Assembly: GCA_934725015.1 (NCBI GenBank)
Contig: CAKVAS010000003.1
Location: forward strand, 62,001 to 126,000
Source of the DNA: an uncultured Bacteroidales bacterium
GTDB lineage: Bacteria > Bacteroidota > Bacteroidia > Bacteroidales > UBA932
Direction: 5' to 3'
Length of the DNA: 64,000 bases
The position numbers and the translations under genes were made by a program. Positions 8,430-16,494 of this stretch are shown piece after piece. Each line of letters begins with the position of its first letter. The stretch's first letter is position 1. The notes beneath the pieces were generated by a model. That model worked only from the letters and a program-made list of their open reading frames with translations. It was not told the origin of the DNA and made no database searches.

Positions 8430-10616
8430 ATGTCCGCATTTGTTGTCATAAGTGTAAAGGAAAATCTGAATTGGATTGTGGACGGCATAAAAGACTGCCG
8501 CCCACATAATCCCGATGTGGTTACACGCCTCTCTACAGGAAAAATAAAAAAGGAGGAAGAGGATAAATATCTCTATGAGTACACAACATTCTCGAAGCAT
8601 GCCGGAGACGACGGCACTGACGATGCGCTATCACGAACCGTGGAGTCGGACATTCCGAGGAACTTGTTTTCCAACCAGATAGCCCAATTTCTCAATGTCT
8701 GTGAGAACGAAGGGGAGCAAATCAATATATTCCTTATTGACAATCCTATAACCGACGCGGACTTTGAGAGAACCTCTTGGCTGATTGATGAAATCCGGGC
8801 AGTATATGACAGTCATAAAGCCACCAATTTCCAACTCATCCGCGTACTGTTCTCATACGATGTTGACAAGCCGACGGATGTAAACAGGCAGGTATCCCAA
8901 ATGATTCTGAGGCAGATTGCCAGTGTAAATCTCAACGACTCGGATGATTTCCTCTCCAAGATACTTTACATAGACAATCAGAACCGCAGCGGTGCCGCGA
9001 TGTGCCTGAACAAGGCGGAGCATGACATCATGATTCCGCGCATGCTGTGCGATTTTATGATGCTGCTGTCAAATAAAGACGACTCGTACAATGTTTCCGC
9101 TGCCATCGGAGGCCCAAACCGCATGTTCTCCGTCGGCTATTCAGAGTGTATGTACTACCACGACGATGTATTCAGATACTATGATTTGGCCGGTCGCCGA
9201 GACCTTCTCAATTATATGCTCGAAACGGCAGACAGCGAAGAGTCTATGGACTTCAACCGGCATCCCGTAGGGCTTGAAGACAGGCAGAGGCGCCTCGCTC
9301 CTGTTTACGAGGAAGTTCCATATAACATCCCCATTGATACCCGTCCCGGCTCAATTGACAAGGCAATTGATGACATTGTGATTTCGTTAAAAGAGGACAT
9401 AATCAGAATCAGGCAAGAGGCATTGTCTGCCGCTGCGGAAAAAGATGCGGCCGCGACGAAGTCGAAACTGATTGAACACCTGAAAGACAACGGATTAATC
9501 CATGATGACATGGTCGAGGAAGAGCTGGCTGACAGATATATGTCCATTGCGGAAGAGAACAATGTTGACATCGGCAGATTCACCGTAACTACAGCCACGG
9601 AACAGGCCAAGAAGGATTATCCCGAGTATATTGACCGCCATCAGATTTATGAGGAATACTTGGTAGAAGATGCTGAAAGAGAGGATTTTGAAGGCACGGA
9701 ACTAGAGGAAAATGTCTTCGCGTATAACGAATTGATAAGATTCGTCCAAACAGGACGGCTCAAAAGATATGTCCGCTGTCAATGCGAAAGCAATGCCAAT
9801 GGTGCCGTCACCCCTGTCAGCTCAGAGCCTACAACAAAAAATCCATGCTTTTGGAAACGGCTTTTAGATTTCTTAAAACGGCCGTTTGCCAGAAAGCGGG
9901 AATCCGAGAACGTACAAGAGGTAAATGCAGCCGAGACTACAAGGCAGACGGTCACACGCGATTGGCATTTGTTACGGGATTCCATCGCCTCAATCTCCGA
10001 AATGTACGCGAAACGCAAAGGCTACTTCAGGCTAAAGGAAAAAATCAAATCGATACGCAATGAGGTCGATGTGCTCAACGATGATATTCATAATTTCAGA
10101 TTAACAGTGCACTGCTCCTCCGTCGATAATCTCATTGATTTGGATAAGCTGAAAGCATTCCATCAGTCAGGGAGAGATGCGCGGCTAAGCAAGATTGTCG
10201 AGCGTTGGAATCTTCGTGTCGAGGACAAGAAAACCTATGATGCACTTTTTGATGAACTCAAAGAGAAAATCAAATGGGATTTGTTCAGCTTTTACTACAT
10301 CGATTGGTCGGAGCCTTTCGACTTCATTAAGGACATCGACCTGCCGAAAGTATGTGAAGCTCTGAAAAGAAAGTCACAGCCATTTGTCAACACCTACACA
10401 CTTGAGTCCAACGCAGAAAACCTGACATCATACATCTTTTATACTGACAACGAGCGCTGGCATGAAGACATTAGCCAAAAGAGAGTCACTCTCAAAGACG
10501 ACAACAAGGTTTCAAGTACATTCTCCCGCCACGTCTGTTCCAAAATCTGTATGTTCCAATTCCTTCAGATGAGTCAGGAACTCATCGCAGGGCTGGTGGA
10601 CTGTCAAGAAAACTGA
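8430..10616 (+). CDS. Large unrecognised protein, third gene of the vWA-tubulin operon
   Basis: 728 residues, no signal peptide. The N-terminal 150 residues alternate hydrophobic strands and helices (I-N-I-F-L-I-D-N-P near 110, L-I-R-V-L-F-S-Y-D near 135), like an alpha/beta sandwich. I see no Walker A or tubulin loop. The middle (about 310-440) is acidic and helical. A very basic segment W-K-R-L-L-D-F-L-K-R-P-F-A-R-K-R lies at about 474-490 and could contact membrane, nucleic acid or the acidic partner. The C-terminal 220 residues are helical. It starts 8 nt after the tubulin-like gene, so it is translationally linked and likely a dedicated partner. Base composition matches the two genes before it and is more A+T-rich than the flanks. 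Confidence 0.7.
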   Translation: MSAFVVISVKENLNWIVDGIKDCRPHNPDVVTRLSTGKIKKEEEDKYLYEYTTFSKHAGDDGTDDALSRTVESDIPRNLFSNQIAQFLNVCENEGEQINIFLIDNPITDADFERTSWLIDEIRAVYDSHKATNFQLIRVLFSYDVDKPTDVNRQVSQMILRQIASVNLNDSDDFLSKILYIDNQNRSGAAMCLNKAEHDIMIPRMLCDFMMLLSNKDDSYNVSAAIGGPNRMFSVGYSECMYYHDDVFRYYDLAGRRDLLNYMLETADSEESMDFNRHPVGLEDRQRRLAPVYEEVPYNIPIDTRPGSIDKAIDDIVISLKEDIIRIRQEALSAAAEKDAAATKSKLIEHLKDNGLIHDDMVEEELADRYMSIAEENNVDIGRFTVTTATEQAKKDYPEYIDRHQIYEEYLVEDAEREDFEGTELEENVFAYNELIRFVQTGRLKRYVRCQCESNANGAVTPVSSEPTTKNPCFWKRLLDFLKRPFARKRESENVQEVNAAETTRQTVTRDWHLLRDSIASISEMYAKRKGYFRLKEKIKSIRNEVDVLNDDIHNFRLTVHCSSVDNLIDLDKLKAFHQSGRDARLSKIVERWNLRVEDKKTYDALFDELKEKIKWDLFSFYYIDWSEPFDFIKDIDLPKVCEALKRKSQPFVNTYTLESNAENLTSYIFYTDNERWHEDISQKRVTLKDDNKVSSTFSRHVCSKICMFQFLQMSQELIAGLVDCQEN

Positions 10617-10628
10617 CATAAAATCCAC

Positions 10629-10696
10629 AAATCTTATAACTTTTATGGAGGATACTCCTTAAATCTTATAATATTTATGGATTTTTACTATATTTG
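10629..10696 (+). promoter_or_regulatory. Two 22-bp direct repeats and promoter before the first DUF4143 ATPase
   Basis: Units start at 10629 and 10661 (period 32): AAATCTTATAA, two variable bases, TTTATGGA. A TAtaTTTG -7 box follows at 10689-10696, 20 nt before the ATG. The repeat placement upstream of the promoter suggests an operator. The same design recurs before the other three DUF4143 ATPase genes. Confidence 0.6.
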
Positions 10697-10715
10697 CGGC
10701 TAAAGATATGGAAGT

Positions 10716-11846
10716 ATGATAAGACGAATCATTGAAGATAAAATTGGCGAGACGCTCTCAAGGGGAAAGGTGGTGACGGTTATCGGGCCCAGACAAGTGG
10801 GCAAGTCAACGCTCGCGAGAACCGTCATTCCCAAAGATGCGAAGGTGCTTGAACTCAACGGAGACAGTACGGACATTCAGGGGATGTTTCTGGATGTCAA
10901 CGAAACCGGTCTCAAGCTTCTCGTCGGAGACAATGACTTTGTCTTTGTTGACGAGGCTCAGAAAATAGGAAATATAGGAAATATGCTCAAGATTGTGAGC
11001 GACAAGATGAAGGGAGTCAAGCTGATTGTCACCGGAAGCTCGGCATTCAAACTGACCTCTGCAATCAACGAATCACTTACGGGACGGAAACGGGAGTTCA
11101 AGCTCTATCCACTTTCATTCAAGGAGATGGTCAACCACACAAGCCTTCTGGAGGAGCAGCGGATGCTCGAACACCGCATGATTTTCGGCTATTATCCGGA
11201 AGTCGTCACATCACCCGGAGACGAAAACGAGACAATCAGGGAAATCATTGACAGTTACCTATATAAGGATGTCATGGAAGAAAACCATATATCCAAACCG
11301 GAAAGATTAGTGAAATTGGTTCAGGCTCTTGCTTTCCAAATCGGCTCCACCATATCGGCAAATGAACTTTCCGGCCTCGTGGGAATCGATGTGAAAACAG
11401 TGGAACGCTACATTGAAATCCTCGAAAAAAGTTTCATCCTATACACGCTTCCGTCATACGCAAAAAATCAACGGAACGAGTTGAAATTCTCCCGCAAGCT
11501 CTATTTCTGGGATATGGGAATACGCAACGGTGTCATAGGAAACATGGCTCCGGTGAGTATGCGGTCCGATGAAGAATTGGGGCATATGTGGGAAAACTTC
11601 ATCATTACGGAAAGAATAAAACGAAACACATACGCAGGGCGCACATTCGTGCAGCACTATTTCTGGAGGACACAGCAAAAAAAGGAAATAGACCTGATAG
11701 AAATCGAGGACGGCATAATGACGGGCTTCGAGATGAAGAGGAAGAGCGGCAAGAAAGTCGGAATGCCGGAACAGTTCGCGAAAGCATATCCCGATGCAAA
11801 GTTCGAGTGCATCACCCCGTCCGAGATTGCCGAATTTCTGCTATAA
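10716..11846 (+). CDS. AAA_14/DUF4143 ATPase with nuclease-like C-terminus
   Basis: 376 residues. Walker A G-P-R-Q-V-G-K-S-T at about 25-33 and Walker B F-V-F-V-D-E-A-Q at about 75 mark the AAA_14 domain. The C-terminal DUF4143 region ends in E-I-D-L-I-E-I, a spacer, then F-E-M-K-R-K, which fits the PD-(D/E)XK pattern (D, E-x-K). Proteins of this type are widespread in Bacteroidetes and archaea, usually solitary, and their cellular role is not established. It has its own promoter and upstream direct repeats, so it is not simply the fourth gene of the tubulin operon, although it follows by 99 nt. Confidence 0.85.
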   Translation: MIRRIIEDKIGETLSRGKVVTVIGPRQVGKSTLARTVIPKDAKVLELNGDSTDIQGMFLDVNETGLKLLVGDNDFVFVDEAQKIGNIGNMLKIVSDKMKGVKLIVTGSSAFKLTSAINESLTGRKREFKLYPLSFKEMVNHTSLLEEQRMLEHRMIFGYYPEVVTSPGDENETIREIIDSYLYKDVMEENHISKPERLVKLVQALAFQIGSTISANELSGLVGIDVKTVERYIEILEKSFILYTLPSYAKNQRNELKFSRKLYFWDMGIRNGVIGNMAPVSMRSDEELGHMWENFIITERIKRNTYAGRTFVQHYFWRTQQKKEIDLIEIEDGIMTGFEMKRKSGKKVGMPEQFAKAYPDAKFECITPSEIAEFLL

Positions 11847-11908
11847 GGTTCCGCCGGACAAATCTGGAGCAGACATAGCCCGACGGCATAACACTGAAGC
11901 TGCTGACA

Positions 11909-13372
11909 CTAGAACTCGGAAGGGGTGACGCCGAACATTTCCTTGAAGCATTTGGTGAAGTAGCCGGGCGTGGAGAAGCCGACGGAATAGGCGACCTCGC
12001 TGACGGTGTAGCCTCCCCTCTTGAGCATGGCGGCGGCCTTGCGCAGGCGGAAGGTGCGGAGGAGGTCGGTCGGGGCGATGCCGTACATCTCGTGAATCTT
12101 GCGGTAGAGGTGAACCCTTGACATACCGAGAGCCTCGCTCATGGACTCTACCGTGAAGTCGGACTTGTCGTAGGAACGCTCCATTATATCCAGCACCCTG
12201 TCCTTGAAAAGGTCGTCAGCGCCCGGTTTCGTGAACTGCCCGATTCTCTGGCTTGCAAGGGCTTCAAGCTCGGCATTGCGTTTCCGCACCTTCGAGTTCG
12301 CGACAAAGGCGAGGACAACGACGGCGAGCAGGACGACGACAAGGATGACCAGCAGCACAAAGACGGTCAATGCGGAGCGGTAGCTTTTGTTAAGCTTGTC
12401 AAGTTCCTTTTTCTGAAGATTGATATGCTCCTGATAGCCGAGCATCTGGTCGGACTGGGTCTTGAGCGTCTCCGCATTCGTCGCATCGACGGTGAAAGAG
12501 CGGAGGGTGTTGTTCTTCTCGACAGGCTCGCCGGACAGAATCCTGACCGCAGTCTCAATGACGAACTCGCCTCCCGGGGGATAGAGGAAAGAGGCCTCAA
12601 GCCGTCCGTCAATCACGGCATCGACCCCGACAATAGCGTCAACGCCGATGAAGCGGATTCTCCTGGCGTCGGACGGACTGCGCTCGCTTATCCCGTCGTA
12701 GGCGGCAAGGGCCATGTCGTCGTTGTGTGCGAAGACGAGGTCGATTCCGGAATAGTCACTTATGTCAAGCACCTTGGACTTCGTCGCCGAAGGCAGCCAG
12801 TCCCCTACTATGCTGCGGACACGGTAGTCTCCGCCGACGACATCAATGAAGCCCTTGTGCCGCTCCTGCGCCGGAGAGGAACCACGGAGACCCTGAATCT
12901 CGAGAATCGTGCTCCCAGAAGGGAAATGTGCGCGGATGTAGTTTCCGACGCTGCGCCCTATGGAGCAGTTGTCGGCGCCGATGTAGGCCGTGTATTCGTC
13001 GGAAAGAATCTTGCGGTCCCAGATTATCGTCGGAATCCCTTTTCTGAAGGCCTCGACGGCTATCGGGGTTATGGGTTCCGACTCGTTCGGGGATATGATG
13101 AGCAAATCGACCTTACGGTCAATGAACTCGCGTATCTGACGAATCTGAGTCTCCGTGTCATTGTGGGCCTCCCGGATTATGAGATTGAGATTCGGATATT
13201 TCGACACCTCGGACTCCATCTGTATCATCATTATCTGGCGCCATCTGTCATCGGCCGACTGCGAGAATCCGATGGTGTGTCTTGAAACGGCATCAGTGTG
13301 CTCCGCGCCGAATGCGGAACACACTGAACCGATGATCAAAACTATTGAGAGAAGAACTCTACTTGACTTCAT
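11909..13372 (-). CDS. Membrane regulator: periplasmic sugar-binding domain fused to AraC DNA-binding domain
   Basis: 487 residues. Signal peptide 1-23; type I periplasmic-binding (ribose/galactose-like) domain about 31-300; one transmembrane helix 334-358; short coiled linker; AraC-type double helix-turn-helix about 389-487 with the closing motif G-Y-F-T-K-C-F-K-E-M-F-G-V-T-P. The histidine kinase and receiver of hybrid two-component systems are absent, so sugar binding outside would have to be signalled directly to the DNA-binding domain. Its start overlaps the end of the upstream DUF4185 gene by 14 nt, making it the last gene of the operon. The binding domain resembles those sensing fructose in fructan loci, consistent with the nearby fructokinase. 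Confidence 0.85.
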   Translation of the reverse strand: MKSSRVLLSIVLIIGSVCSAFGAEHTDAVSRHTIGFSQSADDRWRQIMMIQMESEVSKYPNLNLIIREAHNDTETQIRQIREFIDRKVDLLIISPNESEPITPIAVEAFRKGIPTIIWDRKILSDEYTAYIGADNCSIGRSVGNYIRAHFPSGSTILEIQGLRGSSPAQERHKGFIDVVGGDYRVRSIVGDWLPSATKSKVLDISDYSGIDLVFAHNDDMALAAYDGISERSPSDARRIRFIGVDAIVGVDAVIDGRLEASFLYPPGGEFVIETAVRILSGEPVEKNNTLRSFTVDATNAETLKTQSDQMLGYQEHINLQKKELDKLNKSYRSALTVFVLLVILVVVLLAVVVLAFVANSKVRKRNAELEALASQRIGQFTKPGADDLFKDRVLDIMERSYDKSDFTVESMSEALGMSRVHLYRKIHEMYGIAPTDLLRTFRLRKAAAMLKRGGYTVSEVAYSVGFSTPGYFTKCFKEMFGVTPSEF

Positions 13373-14807
13373 TTGCTATGAATGTGATGTCATTGTTGCC
13401 GACGGAAACGACGGACGGCGAAAAGTATGCCGTTTCTCCGTCAAGGAGTAGAACCTTCTCGCCGGACCACTCGCCTTCAGGAAGACCGGCGTCCCTATAG
13501 ACGAGACCTCCCGTCGTGGATGAGCGGTAAATCGCCATGTAGGTGTAGCGTGAGGCGTTATAGACGACGCTCATGTCGTCAACCGGCCCGTAGAACACGG
13601 GAGCGGCGGCTTCCTCGTCACCCTTCACCCACTCGGAGCCGTCCCAGTACTCGTACTCGGAGTATGAGGCGACGTTCGCGGAGGCTACTCTCGCCACGTA
13701 AGCCATGGCGTTGCGGTCACCGGCCGCGGAGCCGAACATATAGACATAGCCGTCCTTGAGCATATAGGAGGCCTTGACGAAATTTCCGTCAGCCTTCCAC
13801 TGCGCGTCTGCCCTGCTCCAGGTCTGTCCGTCAGAAGAAACGGCAAGCCCGGCCTCGGATGCCGTCCAGTCGGACTCCTCGTCGGCGGCCGCAACCGGAA
13901 CATAGTAGCGCACGGCCTTCACGCCGCCTGCGGTGACTCCGGATGTCGGAACACAGCCGTCGGCAAACACGGGCTCAGTTCCTACGGTGATGAACTTGAG
14001 GCCGTCTGCGGCAGAGCCCTGTGTGTGGGCATAGACGCCGGCAACTTTCTTTCCGTCAGTGGTCTCAGCGTCCGCGAGAACTGCGGAGACCGTGCCGTCG
14101 GCCTCGTTCCATGCGACAATCTTACCGAAAGACTTGAGTTCCGTGAAGGATGCGTTCGTTGCGGAAGTCGCCACGGTGCGGGCGTTCTCCGGAACGAATG
14201 TGTCGTTGTTTGAACCGGTAGGGATGACCTTCACGTCATCGAGTTCAAGCCAGAGATTGTCCCAGCACCATCCGCCGAAGAAAGCGTCGGCCTTGGTGTC
14301 ATCCGCGTTTGCGAGAGTGTAGCTGTACTCCTTCCACTCGGAGCCTTCACCTTCCTTGTTGAGGCAGACATCGTGTCCCGCCGCCCCACGGAAGCCCATA
14401 TAGGCGTTAAGACCGTCCCATGCGCCGCGATAGCTCAGCGTGAGCGTGTATGAAGTGTTCTTCTTGAGACATACGCTCTGTACGGCAACGTCCCGCCAGT
14501 CGTGCGAATTGCAGTCAGCGTGAAGCGTCCTTGAACCGGCAATCGGGGTCTCGGCCTCGCCGATCCACTCAGGAAGATACCACAGAGACTTTGACTTCCA
14601 GTTCTCGTCCCCGGCAAAGCGCTCGAAGCCCCCGTCGGTGAGCATATTGAAGCCGTCCTTGTCAACGGCGATGTCGGCCTTGACGAGCGTCACGGCAAGT
14701 TTTGTGGGATTCGGATTTTCCTGTTCCGTGGTCTCGCCGTTGTCCTTTGTGCAGGCAGCGAGCGAAAGTGCGGCCGCAGCCGCGATGATAAAGCTGTACT
14801 TTTTCAT
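13359..14807 (-). CDS. Surface lipoprotein: carbohydrate-binding-like domain plus partial DUF4185 propeller
   Basis: ATG at 14807 gives MKKYS and a lipobox L-A-A-C near residue 19; the in-frame TTG at 14813 is rejected. After a linker, residues about 50-195 form a jelly-roll CBM-like domain (G-G-F-E-R-F near the start, L-E-L-D-D-V-K at the end). The C-terminal part carries DUF4185-type repeats such as Y-V-Y-M-F-G-S-A-A-G and Y-E-Y-W-D-G. The N-terminal F-G-D blade motif seen in the neighbour is missing here, so this copy may bind rather than cleave glycan. It probably acts as the outer-membrane surface glycan-binding protein of the locus. It lies 64 nt after the paralogous DUF4185 gene. Confidence 0.75.
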   Translation of the reverse strand: MKKYSFIIAAAAALSLAACTKDNGETTEQENPNPTKLAVTLVKADIAVDKDGFNMLTDGGFERFAGDENWKSKSLWYLPEWIGEAETPIAGSRTLHADCNSHDWRDVAVQSVCLKKNTSYTLTLSYRGAWDGLNAYMGFRGAAGHDVCLNKEGEGSEWKEYSYTLANADDTKADAFFGGWCWDNLWLELDDVKVIPTGSNNDTFVPENARTVATSATNASFTELKSFGKIVAWNEADGTVSAVLADAETTDGKKVAGVYAHTQGSAADGLKFITVGTEPVFADGCVPTSGVTAGGVKAVRYYVPVAAADEESDWTASEAGLAVSSDGQTWSRADAQWKADGNFVKASYMLKDGYVYMFGSAAGDRNAMAYVARVASANVASYSEYEYWDGSEWVKGDEEAAAPVFYGPVDDMSVVYNASRYTYMAIYRSSTTGGLVYRDAGLPEGEWSGEKVLLLDGETAYFSPSVVSVGNNDITFIANEVK

Positions 14808-14871
14808 AATCAATGTTTTAATGAATATATGATGATTAGTCTTATATGATTCAAGTTATCGCTTTAAGGGA

Positions 14872-16485
14872 TTATTGCCTTGAGGGATTGTTCCCCGGCG
14901 CGAGGCAGATGTCATCGACCGTGACCGAAAGCCCGGCCGCGCCCCATGTCCCGAAGAAAACGTCAAGCGAAGAGCAGTCGCCCGAGTTGAACCCGACCGA
15001 GATTTTCGTCCATTCGTCGGTCTTCAGCGGAGGATTCGCGTCGCAGATGCGCCCGTCGGGAAGGCGAACCCCGAGATATGAGCCCGTGCTTCCGGAGACC
15101 GAGGACTTCGCCCATCCGCTCACCACATAGTCAGTGTTCTTGTGAACGCTAATCGTCTGCACGCAGGCATCCTTCCAGACCCCGTCTTCGGTGTTGAGCA
15201 GACGGCAGGCAATCTTTCCGCTGCGGGCATCGCGGGTGGAGGTCGAGTTCTCGATGTTGCGCCACAGCGTCCGCCAGGCTATCGACTGGTTCGGCTCGTT
15301 CTCGAATCCGCCTTCCCAGACCATATTGAATCCGCCTTCGAGTTCGCGGAGCTTCGCGTGCCAGAGATGAATGTGCCACGTGTCGTATCCTTTCCCGGAA
15401 GGGGTGACGGTTGAGACCACATACCACAGGTCGCGTCCGTCGCAGAACCACGGATGGATGTATGGGCCATAGCCGTCCTCCGCTATGATTTTCTCCTCCG
15501 ACCACTCCCCTTCCGGAGCCGCCGCATCACGATAGACAAGCTTGCGCTGGTTCACGGAAAGATACATCATTATGTATCTCTTGTAGTAGCTGTTGTACTG
15601 CACCGTCATCTCGGACACGGTTCCGCCGGCGACCGGCACGGCGTCCGCCTCTTCCGAAGACCATGAGCCTCCGTCCCAGTAGCGCCACGAGGACTTGTCA
15701 AGCACCTTGTCCAATGCGGTCCGGGCGAGATGGACACTGCCCATCCTGCCGGCACGGGTACCAAACATATAGAGGAAGCCGTCATGCTTCACGAACGCGG
15801 TCTGCACGAAATTCCCGTTGCCGTCCCACTTCACTCCCGAGCGCGTCCATGTCCTGCCGTAGTCGTCGGTATAGACAAGTTCGCTGTAGTTGGCCGTCCA
15901 GACGTCGTTGCCATCCGTAGCCCAACGGTTCACGCTCATATAGCTGACATACTGGCGGTTGCCTCCGTCGTGAGGAACGGACACCCCGGCAAGCGGGATG
16001 CAGGTCGTCTCGTGCTCGGCATCGCCGGGGTACTGCCCGGTCTTTGCGCGGGAGACGATGAATTCCATACGGCTTCCGTCAGAATCGCGCAGCATTTCGT
16101 CGTAATAAAGGCCGTCGGCGAGGTTCCTGTCGGTGGAGAACGCTATGGCGTTGGACTTCCAGTCACCGTTGCGGTCATTGAAGTTGTCCCCGAACATACA
16201 CCAGAGCCGGCCGTTTCCGGCATCCCACATATTTCCGTAGTCGGTGGAGGCCATGTTGAACCTCCTGAGCGTGGAGTTCGGATTGGGCAGATTTTCCCCG
16301 GAGGGCGAGTTTCCTATGACCCTCGCGACGCACTCGACGTTCACCGCCTCAAGCGAAGCGACGGTCTCGCCGCCCTCCTTTTCCGGAAACTCTTCGTCCG
16401 GAGCGGGAGGATTCACCTCTGGCTGCTCCGCCCTCGTGCATGAGAGCGTCAGAGCCAAAGCGACAAAACAAAGTATCTTTTTCAT
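14872..16485 (-). CDS. DUF4185 (GH183-like) lipoprotein with C-terminal carbohydrate-binding-like domain
   Basis: ATG at 16485 yields a short lipoprotein signal (MKKILCF to S-C-T-R); a TTG at 16494 in frame is less likely. The propeller begins with M-W-D-A-G-N-G-R-L-W-C-M-F-G-D, continues with Y-T-D-D-Y-G-R-T-W and Y-M-F-G-T-R-A-G-R-M-G, and ends near residue 390. These are hallmarks of DUF4185. Members of DUF4185 were characterised as endo-D-arabinofuranases (GH183), working with GH172 exo-enzymes. The last roughly 145 residues are a jelly-roll CBM-like domain (W-E-G-G-F-E-N near its start). The domain order is the reverse of the following paralogue. It begins 9 nt after the SusD stop. Confidence 0.8.
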   Translation of the reverse strand: MKKILCFVALALTLSCTRAEQPEVNPPAPDEEFPEKEGGETVASLEAVNVECVARVIGNSPSGENLPNPNSTLRRFNMASTDYGNMWDAGNGRLWCMFGDNFNDRNGDWKSNAIAFSTDRNLADGLYYDEMLRDSDGSRMEFIVSRAKTGQYPGDAEHETTCIPLAGVSVPHDGGNRQYVSYMSVNRWATDGNDVWTANYSELVYTDDYGRTWTRSGVKWDGNGNFVQTAFVKHDGFLYMFGTRAGRMGSVHLARTALDKVLDKSSWRYWDGGSWSSEEADAVPVAGGTVSEMTVQYNSYYKRYIMMYLSVNQRKLVYRDAAAPEGEWSEEKIIAEDGYGPYIHPWFCDGRDLWYVVSTVTPSGKGYDTWHIHLWHAKLRELEGGFNMVWEGGFENEPNQSIAWRTLWRNIENSTSTRDARSGKIACRLLNTEDGVWKDACVQTISVHKNTDYVVSGWAKSSVSGSTGSYLGVRLPDGRICDANPPLKTDEWTKISVGFNSGDCSSLDVFFGTWGAAGLSVTVDDICLAPGNNPSRQ

Positions 16486-16494
16486 AATCCGCAA

